From positions 24,654-88,653 of the forward strand of contig JAFKLT010000044.1 in the NCBI GenBank assembly GCA_017309275.1: 64,000 bases of DNA, read 5' to 3'. Under the pieces are notes generated by a model. That model saw nothing but the letters and a program-made list of their open reading frames with translations, did no database searches and was not told the origin of the DNA. Origin of the DNA: Sphingomonadales bacterium. GTDB taxonomy: Bacteria; Pseudomonadota; Alphaproteobacteria; Sphingomonadales; Sphingomonadaceae. Position 1 is the stretch's first letter. Every line of letters starts with the position of its first letter. Of the stretch, positions 7,332 through 16,388 are shown piece after piece. The position numbers and the translations under genes are program-made.

Positions 7332-10300
7332 GTGATCGCAAAACTGATGGCGCTATCCGTCCGGCAACGCTGGGCGGTGCTCTTCCTCTTCCTCGCCATC
7401 GCGGGCCTCGGCGTCTGGCAGCTCACCAAGCTTCCGATCGACGCGGTCCCCGATATCACCAACAAACAGGTCCAGATCAACACGATCGACCCGCGTCTGT
7501 CGCCGGTCGAAATCGAGAAGCTGGTTACCTATCCGATCGAAATCTCGCTGGCAGGCATTCCGGGGCTCGAGACGACACGCTCGATCTCGCGCAACGGCTT
7601 CAGCCAGGTGACGGCGATCTTCACCGACGACACCGATCTCTATTTCGCACGCCAGCAAGTGGGCGAACGCCTGCTCCAGGCGGGCGAAAATCTGCCGGAC
7701 GGGGTGCAGCCGCAGATCGGGCCGGTGACGACAGGTCTCGGCGAGGTCGTCATGTACACCGTCGGTTACAAGAACCCCGACGGCAAAGGGGCCAAGAAGG
7801 TCGCCGGGCAACCCGGCTGGCAGCCCGACGGCAGCTATCTGACCCCCGAAGGCGATATGCTCACCGATGAGATTGCCAAGGCCGGCTATCTGCGCACGGT
7901 CCAGGACTGGATCGTGAGCCCGCAATTGAAATCGGTCGGCGGCGTTGCCGGCGTCGACTCGATCGGCGGCTATGCCAAGACCTTCGTCGTCGAGCCCGAC
8001 CCGACCCGCCTCACCAGCTACGGCATTTCCTACAGCGAACTCGGTGAAGCCCTCGAACGCGCCAATCTCGCAGTCGGCGCCAACTATTACAACCGGGCCG
8101 GCGAGGCCTATCTCGTGCGCGTCGATGCACGCGTCCGCTCGGTCGACGAAATCCGCAACGCCGTCGTCGCGACGCGCGGCGGGGTTCCCGTGACTGTGGG
8201 TCAGCTCGCCAATGTGAGGATCGGCGGCGACCTTCGCACCGGTGCGGGCAGCATGAACGGCAAGGAGGCGGTGATCGGCACCGTGCTCATGCTGATCGGG
8301 CAGAACAGCCGCACCGTGGCAGAGGATGTATCGGCGAAGATCGCGCAGGTGTCGAAGACCCTGCCGCCGGGCGTCGAGGTCAAGGTGGTGCTCGACCGCG
8401 CCAAGCTGGTGAACGCTACGGTCGGCACGGTCGAGAAGAACCTCACCGAAGGCGCGCTGCTCGTGGCGGCCGCGCTCTTCTTCCTGCTCGGAAACTGGCG
8501 TGCGGCAATCATCGCGGTGCTCGTCATCCCCTTCTCCTTCCTGATGATGGCGATGGGCATGAACGCGTTCCGGGTGCCCGGTAACCTGATGAGCCTCGGC
8601 GCGCTCGACTTCGGTCTGATCGTCGACGGGGCGGTGATCATCATCGAAAACTGCCTGGCGAGATTGGCGCACAGGCAGGAGCATGAAGGGAGATTGCTCA
8701 ACCTTCGCGAGCGTCTCGAAGAGACGATGCGTGCAAGCCAGGAGATGATCAAACCGACCGTCTTCGGGCAGGCGATCATCCTGCTCGCCTTTGCGCCGCT
8801 GCTGATGTTCACGGGCGTCGAGGGCAAGACCTTCTCGCCGATGGCCATCACCATCATGCTCGCGCTCGTCGCCGCCTTCATCCTTGCCATCACGCTGGTC
8901 CCCGCGCTCGTCGCGCTGATGATCCGCGGCAAGGTGGCCGAGAAGGAAGTATGGGCCATCCGCAAGTCCAAGGAACGCTATCTGCCTCTGCTCGACAAGG
9001 CGATCGCGAAACCCTGGACCTTCATCGCGGGCGGCTTTGCCTTCTTCCTGCTCGCGATCCCGGCGTTCGGTCTCCTGGGCTCGGAGTTCATCCCGCAGCT
9101 CGACGAGAAGAATATGGCGCTCGCCTCGACGCGCGTGCCGTCGGTCAGCCTCGAACAGTCGCTCACCATGCAGCGCAACGTCGAGGCCGCGATCACCAAG
9201 CTGCCCGAAGTCGAGCTGATGTTCTCGAAGACGGGTACGGCCGAGGTGGCGACCGATCCGATGCCGCCGAACATCTCCGACGGTTTCGTCATCCTGAAGC
9301 CGCAGGACCAGTGGCCGGCGGGTGTCGACAGCAAGGCCGACGTCGTCGAGCGGATCGAGAAAGCCGCCGGCGGCGAGCTCGGCCAGATGTTCGAGGTCAG
9401 TCAGCCGATCCAGCTCCGCTTCAACGAGCTGATCGCCGGTGTCCGCGGCGACGTGGCTATCAAGCTTTACGGGGACGACCTCGACAAGATGTCGCTCGCC
9501 GCAAACGAGATGGTGCGCGTGCTCCAGGGCATTCCGGGTGCGGGCAGCGTCAAGGCCGACCAGGTTGGCGGCGCTCCGACGCTCGACGTGAAGCTCGATC
9601 GCAACGCGATCGCGCGCTACGGGCTCTCGGTGCAGGAGGTTGCCGACACGGTGTCGGCGGCGCTCGGCGGCCGCGAATCGGGTCTGCTTTACGAAGGCGA
9701 CCGGCGCTTCGACATCACGGTTCGCGTTCCCGACGCGACCCGCGTCAATCTCGACGACATCCGCGCACTGCCTGTGCTGCTGCCGTCCGAGGGCGGCAAT
9801 CGCGGACAGATCCCGCTCGCACAGGTGGCACAGATCCGGCTGACCGAAGGGCTCAACCAGATCAGCCGCGAAAATGGCAAGCGGCGCGTTGTCGTGCAGG
9901 TGAACCTCGAAGGCCGCGACGCGGGCTCCTTCGTGGCCGAGGCGCAGGCGAAGATTGCCAATGTGAAGCTTCCGGCAGGCTATTACCTCGAATGGGGTGG
10001 TCAGTTCGAAAGCCTTCAGGCGGCGTCGAAGCGGCTCTCGATCGTGGTGCCGCTCTGCTTCGCTGCCATCTTCATCCTGCTCTACATGGCGCTCGGCACC
10101 TTCGGGCGCGCGACCGCCGTGTTCCTTGCGGTGCCGCTCGGCCTCGCGGGCGGGGTGTTCACCCTCGCGCTGACGGGCATCAACTTCTCGGTGTCGGCGG
10201 CGGTGGGCTTCATCTGCCTTGCCGGCGTCGCGGTCCTCAACGGTCTCGTCGTCATGACGGCGATACGCGAGCGGCTCGAGGATGGAACGCCTCTCGTCGA

Positions 10301-10574
10301 GGCGATCCGCGAGGGCATGACCGAGAAGATGCGTGCGGTGATCATGACCGGCTTCGTGCCCGCGATCGGCTTCGTGCCGATGGCGCTCGCGACCGGGACG
10401 GGTGCCGAGGTGCAGAAGCCGCTCGCGACGACCGTCATCGGCGGTCTCATCGCGGCGACGATCCTGACGCTTCTGGTTCTTCCCGCCATCGCCAAGGTGG
10501 TGCTCGGATCGAACTGGCAGCCCGGCTTCATGAAACGCAAGTCCGAACCGGCCGAAGCGCCGGTCACGGAATAG
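7332..10574 (+). CDS. czcA: HME-RND metal efflux pump CzcA, complete
   Basis: A 1080-residue heavy-metal efflux RND pump starting at GTG 7332. It begins with the family motif KLPIDAVPDITNKQVQINT. The fourth transmembrane helix carries the divalent-metal proton relay D426-x5-D432-x6-E439 in LDFGLIVDGAVIIIEN, matching the D-D-E pattern of CzcA of Cupriavidus rather than the monovalent CusA type. Two periplasmic loops and twelve transmembrane segments fit the expected length. It works in the inner membrane with the preceding CzcB and CzcC to expel Zn, Co or Cd from the periplasm. The DUF190 gene follows after 9 nt. Confidence 0.95.
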   Translation: MIAKLMALSVRQRWAVLFLFLAIAGLGVWQLTKLPIDAVPDITNKQVQINTIDPRLSPVEIEKLVTYPIEISLAGIPGLETTRSISRNGFSQVTAIFTDDTDLYFARQQVGERLLQAGENLPDGVQPQIGPVTTGLGEVVMYTVGYKNPDGKGAKKVAGQPGWQPDGSYLTPEGDMLTDEIAKAGYLRTVQDWIVSPQLKSVGGVAGVDSIGGYAKTFVVEPDPTRLTSYGISYSELGEALERANLAVGANYYNRAGEAYLVRVDARVRSVDEIRNAVVATRGGVPVTVGQLANVRIGGDLRTGAGSMNGKEAVIGTVLMLIGQNSRTVAEDVSAKIAQVSKTLPPGVEVKVVLDRAKLVNATVGTVEKNLTEGALLVAAALFFLLGNWRAAIIAVLVIPFSFLMMAMGMNAFRVPGNLMSLGALDFGLIVDGAVIIIENCLARLAHRQEHEGRLLNLRERLEETMRASQEMIKPTVFGQAIILLAFAPLLMFTGVEGKTFSPMAITIMLALVAAFILAITLVPALVALMIRGKVAEKEVWAIRKSKERYLPLLDKAIAKPWTFIAGGFAFFLLAIPAFGLLGSEFIPQLDEKNMALASTRVPSVSLEQSLTMQRNVEAAITKLPEVELMFSKTGTAEVATDPMPPNISDGFVILKPQDQWPAGVDSKADVVERIEKAAGGELGQMFEVSQPIQLRFNELIAGVRGDVAIKLYGDDLDKMSLAANEMVRVLQGIPGAGSVKADQVGGAPTLDVKLDRNAIARYGLSVQEVADTVSAALGGRESGLLYEGDRRFDITVRVPDATRVNLDDIRALPVLLPSEGGNRGQIPLAQVAQIRLTEGLNQISRENGKRRVVVQVNLEGRDAGSFVAEAQAKIANVKLPAGYYLEWGGQFESLQAASKRLSIVVPLCFAAIFILLYMALGTFGRATAVFLAVPLGLAGGVFTLALTGINFSVSAAVGFICLAGVAVLNGLVVMTAIRERLEDGTPLVEAIREGMTEKMRAVIMTGFVPAIGFVPMALATGTGAEVQKPLATTVIGGLIAATILTLLVLPAIAKVVLGSNWQPGFMKRKSEPAEAPVTE

Positions 10575-10583
10575 GAGAGGAAC

Positions 10584-10928
10584 ATGCAAAAAGCATCCAA
10601 GCTCTTGCGCGTCTACACCGACGAATCTGCCTTTTTCGGTGACCAGCGCGTCTTCGAGTTCATTTCCGAACTCGCCCGCCAGCAAAAGCTGGCGGGGGTA
10701 ACCGTCCTTGAAGCGGTTCTCGGTTTCGGCCGCTCGGCGCATCTTCACCGCAAGCATGCGCTGGAGAATGACCGGGCGGTCGTGATCGAGATCATCGACG
10801 ACGAGCAGAAGCTGCGCGACTTCGCGGCGCAGCTCGCCGAAATACCGGACATCGGGCTCATCACGCTCGAAGCGGTGGATATCCTCGGCGGGAAATCCGC
10901 CGCGGAGTCCCCTGATGTCCAGAGCTGA
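10584..10928 (+). CDS. DUF190 (PII-like) protein
   Basis: A 114-residue protein of the DUF190 family, whose members have a ferredoxin-like fold similar to PII signal proteins. Typical features are LLRVYTDESAFFGDQRVFEFISELARQQKLAGVTV and the GFG segment near residue 47, then VVIEIIDDEQKLRDF. A GAGAGGAAC ribosome site precedes it and czcA ends 9 nt upstream, so it is in the same operon. DUF190 proteins often accompany metal exporters or fluoride channels, and a regulatory role is presumed rather than shown. Confidence 0.85.
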   Translation: MQKASKLLRVYTDESAFFGDQRVFEFISELARQQKLAGVTVLEAVLGFGRSAHLHRKHALENDRAVVIEIIDDEQKLRDFAAQLAEIPDIGLITLEAVDILGGKSAAESPDVQS

Positions 10929-11009
10929 CCGGCACCTTGCCGGTCTACACCGCGGCGCAGGTCCCCGGCCTGCGTCGCGGACCAGCTTGCGCGAGCGAGG
11001 GGGCAGCCG

Positions 11010-11480
11010 ATGTTCTCGGTAGGTACCTCGCTCCGCTTGCCGGTCCCGATCGGGCGTGTCTGGCGCCTGCTCGTCGATATCGAGCGATACGGCGACTGGC
11101 ATCCGACGCTCCGCTTCACCGATCGTCCCGGTGATGAAGAGCGGCTCGACTATGTCTATTCGCCGCGCGGGGCGCGTGGACCCGAACTGTCGGCCGAGGG
11201 CCGGATCACCGGTCTCGACTGGCTTTCGGGTTTCTCATGGCGGACCGGTATGCGCGGTCTGCTCGTCATCGAGGAGAGTTACCGGCTCGAAAAGCTCGGT
11301 CAGGGCGTCGAGGTCACACACCGGCTCGACTGCCGCGGCGTCTTCTCCTGGCTCGGCTATCCCTTTCTGCGCCGCGCCTGCTCGGTGTTCCTGCGCCGCT
11401 CGAACGCGGCGCTCGAAAAGCATTTCCGCCGCACGACCGTCCAGTCGCGTTATGCGCGGCCGAGCGGACGGCGCGCATGA
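11010..11480 (+). CDS. SRPBCC (START-like) family protein, copy 1
   Basis: A 156-residue polyketide cyclase/dehydrase-like protein with the helix-grip START-like fold. The N-terminal strand-helix start (LRLPVPIGRVWRLLVDIERYGDWHPTL) is diagnostic, and the C-terminal helix follows RGVFSWLGYPFLRRACSVFL. Ligand and function are unknown. It lies between the czcA-DUF190 pair and a metal P-type ATPase. A second SRPBCC gene of similar architecture lies just after the ATPase at 14270, and the two share the pattern CRG-F-WL near the C-terminus. Confidence 0.75.
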   Translation: MFSVGTSLRLPVPIGRVWRLLVDIERYGDWHPTLRFTDRPGDEERLDYVYSPRGARGPELSAEGRITGLDWLSGFSWRTGMRGLLVIEESYRLEKLGQGVEVTHRLDCRGVFSWLGYPFLRRACSVFLRRSNAALEKHFRRTTVQSRYARPSGRRA

Positions 11481-11670
11481 TTTTGAGTTCGAAACCTGGC
11501 CGTCGGAGGCCCCTCTCATTCGCCCCCCTCACCACGGGCAGGGGTCTCCGGCGGTCAGGGAGGTGCGGGAGCCGGGTCGCATCCCGAGAAGGTTCCCGCA
11601 CCTCATCCTGCCGTGCGTTTAACATGCGCCCGGACCGCAATGCCGATCGCCAAGTGAAAAGGATCGCATC

Positions 11671-14211
11671 ATGAGTGACCAGTTGCGGCTCGATATTCCG
11701 CTACTCCTCCCCGAAGTCGCCGATACCGCCGACCGCTGCGTCGCGCGCCTGATGAGCGAACTCGAAGGACGCGAAGGCGTCGACAAGGTCCATGTGGTCC
11801 GGTCGAGCGACGCTTCGCCGCCGCAGCTCTGCATCCATTACCGTCCGGACATTCTCCCGCTCGAACGCGTGCGGCAGCTCGCGCGAAGCGCCGGCGCGGA
11901 GCTCACCGGCCAATATCAGCATCTCTTCTGGGACGATCTCGAGGGCGTCGGCCACGCGCGGCGCGCGCGGACGATCGGCCTTCGGCTTCGCGAAATGCCG
12001 GGCGTGATCGAAGCCGAAGTCGGCGCGGCGGGGACGCTGCGCGCCGAGTTCCAGCGCTCGGAAACCTCCATCGAAGCGATCAGAAAGGTATTGTCGGATA
12101 TGGGCGTCACCCGGAAATCGGCTGCCGTCGCCGCGGCTGTCCCGGCACAAGCTGGACATGTGCATGGTGACGATGGTCATGATCATGGCCCCGATCACAC
12201 CCACGGACCCGACCATAAGCATGGCCATACGGGGCCGGACGATCATGATCATGGTCATGACCATGGCGGGATATTCGGCGAACGCACCGAGCTGATTTTC
12301 GCCCTCCTTTGCGGTCTCGTCCTCGGCATCGGTTTCGCGATCGAGAAGTTCGAGGTCGCTCCCGGGTGGGTGAGCTTCGGCCTCTATCTTGCTGCCTATG
12401 GTTTCGGCGGCTGGTTCACCGTCCGTGAAGCGATCGAGAATCTGAAGCTCAAGCGCTTCGAGATCGACACGCTGATGCTCGTCGCCGCAGCCGGCGCGGC
12501 AGCGCTGGGCGCTTGGGCCGAAGGCGCGCTGCTTCTCTTCCTCTTCAGCTTGGGCCATGCGCTAGAACATTATGCCATGGGCCGCGCCAAGCGCGCGATC
12601 GAGGCGCTCGCCGAACTGGCGCCTCAGACCGCCGTGGTGAAGAACGACGACGGCAGCACGCGCGAAGTGGCGGTCGAGCTTCTGCAGATCGGCGACACGG
12701 TCGTGGTCAAGCCCAACGAGCGGCTCCCGGCTGACGGTTTTGTCGTCGCTGGGCGAACGGCAGTAGATCAGGCGCCCGTGACGGGAGAAAGCGTTCCCGT
12801 CGACAAAGAGCCTGTGCCGAGCCGCTCAATCGCCGCAGCAAGTCCCGATGCTATCGATTCAAAAAATCGGGTCTTCGCGGGTACGATCAACGGCTATGGG
12901 GTTATCCACGTTGCAGTGACACGGCTTGCCGGCGACTCTGCTCTCGCCAAAGTCGTTCAGATGGTAAGTGAAGCCGAAACGCAAAAGTCTCCGACCCAGC
13001 GATTCACCGACCGCTTCGAAAGGATTTTTGTTCCCAGCGTGCTCGCGTTGGTTTTTCTACTGCTCTTTTCCTGGGTCATTATAGACGAACCATTTCGCGA
13101 CAGCTTCTATCGGGCAATGGCGGTCTTGGTTGCCGCTAGTCCCTGCGCGCTCGCAATAGCCACGCCGAGTGCTGTCCTTTCAGGGGTAGCCCGCGCCGCC
13201 CGTGGCGGTGTGCTCGTAAAGGGAGGTGGGCCGCTCGAAAGCCTCGGTTCGCTCACTGCACTGGCATTTGACAAGACCGGCACGCTTACGGAGGGGGAGC
13301 CACGGATTGTGTCCGTAATCCCTTCAGTCGATGTAACGGGCGACGAACTATTACGGGTTGCAATTTCGGTTGAACAGCTGAGCGATCATCCGCTGGCTCG
13401 CGCCATAGCTCGTGATGGCCGAGAACTGCTGGCTTCCGGGAATATTCCGGAAGCGCAGGATTTTAGAAGCCGCACTGGTGAGGGTGTCTCCGCGACCGTT
13501 GACGGCGAAGACGTGCTGATCGGGAAATCCGAGATGTTCGGGCGTAATGGTACGCCCCCCCTAGGTCCCGAACTCCTAGCAGAGATTGAGCGCTTGCGCT
13601 TGAACGGTCGGACCACAATGGCCGTTCGGAAGGGGACGCGCGACCTTGGGGTGATCGGACTAATGGACCAGCCCCGAAAATCAGCGCCTTCCACGATCTC
13701 TAAACTACGACACCTCGGGATTCGCCGCATGATCATGGTTTCGGGCGACAACCAGCAGGTCGCGGAGGCTGTCGCTGGTGAAGTCGGTATCGACGAGGCA
13801 TGGGGCGACCTCATGCCTGATCAGAAAGTTGACGCCATACGCGATCTGAAGGCCAGGCAACCTGTAGCGATGGTCGGCGATGGCGTCAACGATGCTCCCG
13901 CTATGGCAAATGCTACCGTCGGCATCGCTATGGGGGCGGCTGGATCAGATGTCGCTCTTGAAGCCGCCGACGTCGCTTTGATGGCAGACGATCTCGCGCA
14001 TCTGCCCTTCGCGATCGGTCTTAGTCGCCAGACGCGGCGGATCATTCGCCAGAATCTGGTCGTGAGCCTCGGCGTGGTTGTTGTCCTCGTGCCGGCGACG
14101 ATCTTCGGGCTCGGTATCGGTCCCGCAGTCGCGGCGCATGAAGGTTCGACGCTCGTTGTTGTCGCCAACGCGCTGCGCCTGCTCGCCTATCGCGACCGCG
14201 TCGCGGACTGA
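11671..14211 (+). CDS. P1B-4 type heavy-metal ATPase with His/Asp-rich linker
   Basis: An 846-residue metal-transporting P-type ATPase. The transmembrane metal site is S490-P-C492 rather than CPC, and the last membrane region carries H823-EGST. SPC plus HEG(S/G)T is the signature of the P1B-4 subclass (CoaT/CtpD-like, exporting Co, Zn, Cd or Fe). Other landmarks are the phosphorylation site D534 in DKTGT, the SDHP nucleotide-domain motif, and GDGVND at 736. The N-terminus has two HMA-like folds without CxxC, then a His/Asp-rich stretch (residues about 163-200). By eye, base composition drops between about 12790 and 13990, suggesting a mosaic gene. Confidence 0.92.
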   Translation: MSDQLRLDIPLLLPEVADTADRCVARLMSELEGREGVDKVHVVRSSDASPPQLCIHYRPDILPLERVRQLARSAGAELTGQYQHLFWDDLEGVGHARRARTIGLRLREMPGVIEAEVGAAGTLRAEFQRSETSIEAIRKVLSDMGVTRKSAAVAAAVPAQAGHVHGDDGHDHGPDHTHGPDHKHGHTGPDDHDHGHDHGGIFGERTELIFALLCGLVLGIGFAIEKFEVAPGWVSFGLYLAAYGFGGWFTVREAIENLKLKRFEIDTLMLVAAAGAAALGAWAEGALLLFLFSLGHALEHYAMGRAKRAIEALAELAPQTAVVKNDDGSTREVAVELLQIGDTVVVKPNERLPADGFVVAGRTAVDQAPVTGESVPVDKEPVPSRSIAAASPDAIDSKNRVFAGTINGYGVIHVAVTRLAGDSALAKVVQMVSEAETQKSPTQRFTDRFERIFVPSVLALVFLLLFSWVIIDEPFRDSFYRAMAVLVAASPCALAIATPSAVLSGVARAARGGVLVKGGGPLESLGSLTALAFDKTGTLTEGEPRIVSVIPSVDVTGDELLRVAISVEQLSDHPLARAIARDGRELLASGNIPEAQDFRSRTGEGVSATVDGEDVLIGKSEMFGRNGTPPLGPELLAEIERLRLNGRTTMAVRKGTRDLGVIGLMDQPRKSAPSTISKLRHLGIRRMIMVSGDNQQVAEAVAGEVGIDEAWGDLMPDQKVDAIRDLKARQPVAMVGDGVNDAPAMANATVGIAMGAAGSDVALEAADVALMADDLAHLPFAIGLSRQTRRIIRQNLVVSLGVVVVLVPATIFGLGIGPAVAAHEGSTLVVVANALRLLAYRDRVAD

Positions 14212-14269
14212 GCGGTGACCAGGTCGCCGACGGCCCGGACCGCGCGTGCGAAGGAGGAAAGGAGACGTG

Positions 14270-14755
14270 ATGGAGTTCGAGCGGGAGCATGATCTCCCCT
14301 ATAGTCCGGAGCAGATATGGGCGGTTCTCGGCGACTTCGAGAACCACCGGATCTGGAATCCCTATGTCCGCATCGAGCGTTTGACCGAGGACCCGATCGC
14401 GATCCGCTATTCGATGCGAATGGATCCCCACAAGCCCAAGTTTCTCGAGGTTCCCGCTGCGGTAACGTCAGCGCGCCCCGGGGAAGAACTGATACTCGAC
14501 GTGAAGCCTAGCTTCATCCTCCAGTTCGAGGAAAGCTACATCCTGACGCCGACGGCAAGCGGGACGAAGTTCGTCCACCGCTACCGCTGCCGCGGGCCCT
14601 TTGCCTGGCTCCGGCTTCCCGGCATCAAGACCAGCTTCCAGAGAATGATCGGGTCGATCGACGGCATCCTGCTCAGCTATCTCAAGTCCAAGTATAGCAA
14701 GCCGCAATCGCCGCCCCGGCGAACCAAACCGAAGTTCAGAGGTGGCCGGCGATGA
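14270..14755 (+). CDS. SRPBCC (START-like) family protein, copy 2
   Basis: A 161-residue SRPBCC protein beginning MEFEREHDLPYSPEQIWAVLGDFENHRIWNPY. The ATG at 14270 is chosen over an upstream in-frame start at 14246 because AAGGAGGAAAGGAG lies directly before it. It is paralogous to the copy at 11010 (shared RWR/IWxVL-D-E---WNP start and CRGPFAWL---). The C-terminal tail is very basic (KSKYSKPQSPPRRTKPKFRGGRR). Its stop overlaps the DsbB start by 4 nt, so it is translated together with the disulfide-bond genes. Its ligand is unknown. Confidence 0.75.
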   Translation: MEFEREHDLPYSPEQIWAVLGDFENHRIWNPYVRIERLTEDPIAIRYSMRMDPHKPKFLEVPAAVTSARPGEELILDVKPSFILQFEESYILTPTASGTKFVHRYRCRGPFAWLRLPGIKTSFQRMIGSIDGILLSYLKSKYSKPQSPPRRTKPKFRGGRR

Positions 14756-15186
14756 CGAGCTTTCCGCTTCTCGCTCCGCACAAATGGCGTCCGCTCGGCG
14801 CGGCCTGGACGATTGCCCTCTTGTCGAGCCTCGCCGTCCTCTTCGTCGGCGAGGTCATGGGTCAGGCACCGTGCGATCTCTGCTGGTTTCAGCGCGCCTT
14901 CATGTTCCCGCTCGCGATCATTCTCGGCATCGCCGCGTTCAAGTCGGACCGCGCCGTCATTCCTTACGGGCTGGCGCTGGCCGCGGGAGGCAGCCTCGTC
15001 GCCCTCTATCATAGCCTGCTCTATGCCGGCGTCATTCCGGCCCCGATCGTCCCCTGCACCGGCGGTCCCTCCTGCTCGGGCGAGAGCATGGCGATCGGAG
15101 GCGTGCCGCTGCCCCTCCTGTCGCTCACCGCTTTCGCGATCATCCTTATCCTCTTGCTCAACTTCCAAAGGAGACTGAAATCATGA
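14752..15186 (+). CDS. dsbB: DsbB/BdbC-like disulfide oxidoreductase
   Basis: A 144-residue four-helix membrane protein of the DsbB family. The first Cys pair is in APCDLCWFQRAFMFPLA and the second pair is in VPCTGGPSCSGES, matching the quinone-reactive and DsbA-reactive pairs. It reoxidises a periplasmic thiol oxidase, here the DsbA-like protein encoded immediately downstream with a 4-nt overlap. In this context it may serve folding of envelope metal-resistance proteins, which is inference from position. Confidence 0.9.
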   Translation: MTSFPLLAPHKWRPLGAAWTIALLSSLAVLFVGEVMGQAPCDLCWFQRAFMFPLAIILGIAAFKSDRAVIPYGLALAAGGSLVALYHSLLYAGVIPAPIVPCTGGPSCSGESMAIGGVPLPLLSLTAFAIILILLLNFQRRLKS

Positions 15187-15827
15187 ACAGACGTATCGGA
15201 GTGGTGGCCACGCTTGTCGTTTCGGCACTCGCCTTCACCGGCGGCGCGATGCTCTACAGCGGAACCGCCGAGGGCGAACCCACGAAGAAGGTCGTGGCGG
15301 GGCCCGTCGACAGCCTCATTCGCCCGCACTCGCCGATCATCGGCCCCAAGAATGCCCCGGTCACGATCGTCGAATTCTTCGACCCGTCGTGCGAGGCCTG
15401 CCGCGCCTTCTATCCGACGGTGAAGGGCATCGTCGCCAAATATCCCAAGGATGTGCGTCTTGTGATGCGCTACCTGCCGCTGCACCCCGGCTCGGCCGAG
15501 GCGATCGTGATCCTCGAAGCCGCGCGCGTGCAGGGCAAGCTTGTGCCGGTGACGGCGGCGCTGCTCGAGGCGCAGCCCGACTGGCATGACGGGAAGATGG
15601 ACGGCGCCTGGGCCGCGGCCGAGAAGGCCGGCCTCAATGTCGCGAAAGCGCGCGCGATGCCGACCGCCGATGCGATGTCCTGGATGGAACAGGACATTGC
15701 CGACGCGCGCGCGGTCGGCGTCAAGGGCACCCCGACATTTTTTGTCAATGGCGAGATGCTCGTCCAGCCCAGCCCCGAACAGGTCGAGGCCCGAGTCCAG
15801 GCCGCCGTCGCGGCAAAGGGCAAATGA
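15183..15827 (+). CDS. DsbA/BdbD-like periplasmic thiol oxidase
   Basis: A 214-residue thioredoxin-fold protein with an N-terminal signal/anchor (MNRRIGVVATLVVSALAFTGGAML). The active site is C-E-A-C in VEFFDPSCEACRAFYPTVKG, and the cis-Pro loop is VKGTPTFFVNG. It forms disulfides in exported proteins and is recycled by the upstream DsbB-like protein, with which it is translationally coupled (ATGA-type overlap). A strong hairpin terminator follows 6 nt after the stop, closing the operon. It resembles the BdbD/DSBA-like group more than classical E. coli DsbA (CPHC). Confidence 0.9.
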   Translation: MNRRIGVVATLVVSALAFTGGAMLYSGTAEGEPTKKVVAGPVDSLIRPHSPIIGPKNAPVTIVEFFDPSCEACRAFYPTVKGIVAKYPKDVRLVMRYLPLHPGSAEAIVILEAARVQGKLVPVTAALLEAQPDWHDGKMDGAWAAAEKAGLNVAKARAMPTADAMSWMEQDIADARAVGVKGTPTFFVNGEMLVQPSPEQVEARVQAAVAAKGK

Positions 15828-15832
15828 GGGCC

Positions 15833-15867
15833 GCACCCGCCCCGCTTCGTCCACGCGGGGCGGGTGC
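15833..15867 (+). terminator. Strong hairpin terminator after the dsbB-dsbA pair
   Basis: A perfect 13-bp stem (GCACCCGCCCCGC paired with GCGGGGCGGGTGC) with a 9-nt loop begins 6 nt after the DsbA-like stop codon. There is no T-run, so it may end transcription with Rho help or stabilise the 3' end. Confidence 0.7.
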
Positions 15868-16017
15868 CCACCATCCGTCGCGACGCTGTCTCTCCCGCCA
15901 TCGGCCTGTCGCATGGACACGCCGGGTCACCGGCCGATCGGCGGCGGTGGAGGAAATATTCACAGCGCATTCAAGCATGAAGGGGGATTTTGACCGCCAC
16001 GAAAAGGAGAGACTGAC

Positions 16018-16323
16018 ATGCGAAAACTGATGACGATCGCGGCTGCGATGCTCGCCTTCGCGGTCCCCGGAACGGCGCTTGCCCAGCATCATGGCGATCG
16101 CGGCGGATATAGCCGCGGCCATGATGCGCCGCGTGGCCACGACCGCGACTATCGTTCGAACCGGCACGACCAGCCCTATTATGGCAATGACCGGGGCTAT
16201 CGCGGCTACGACCCCTATTATCGCGGATACGATCGCCGCTACGAACGCCGCGACCGCTACGAGCGGCGCTATCAGAAGCGCCGGATGCACCACCACCATC
16301 GCGGGCGTCACTGGCGCGGGTGA
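16018..16323 (+). CDS. Small secreted Tyr/Arg/His-rich protein
   Basis: A 101-residue protein with a signal peptide (MRKLMTIAAAMLAFAVPGTALA, cleavage before QHHGD) and a low-complexity mature region made almost only of Arg, Tyr, Asp, Gly and His (RGYDPYYRGYDRRYERRDRYERR, then MHHHH). An AAAGGAGAG ribosome site precedes the ATG. Similar basic, Tyr-rich periplasmic proteins are common in sphingomonads, but I do not recognise a defined function. The His cluster and its place after the metal operon suggest metal binding, as a guess. Confidence 0.6.
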   Translation: MRKLMTIAAAMLAFAVPGTALAQHHGDRGGYSRGHDAPRGHDRDYRSNRHDQPYYGNDRGYRGYDPYYRGYDRRYERRDRYERRYQKRRMHHHHRGRHWRG

Positions 16324-16388
16324 GCCGGCAGGGACGTTGGCGCCGGGATAGTGCTCGTCTAGGAAGGGCCGCTTCTATGGGGGGATAG

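Noticed and set aside
7353-11102. A 1249-codon open frame on the minus strand opposite czcA
   Set aside because: It mirrors the czcA codons in a GC-rich genome and its translation is rich in Arg, Asp, His and Glu without any family. The plus-strand genes are certain.
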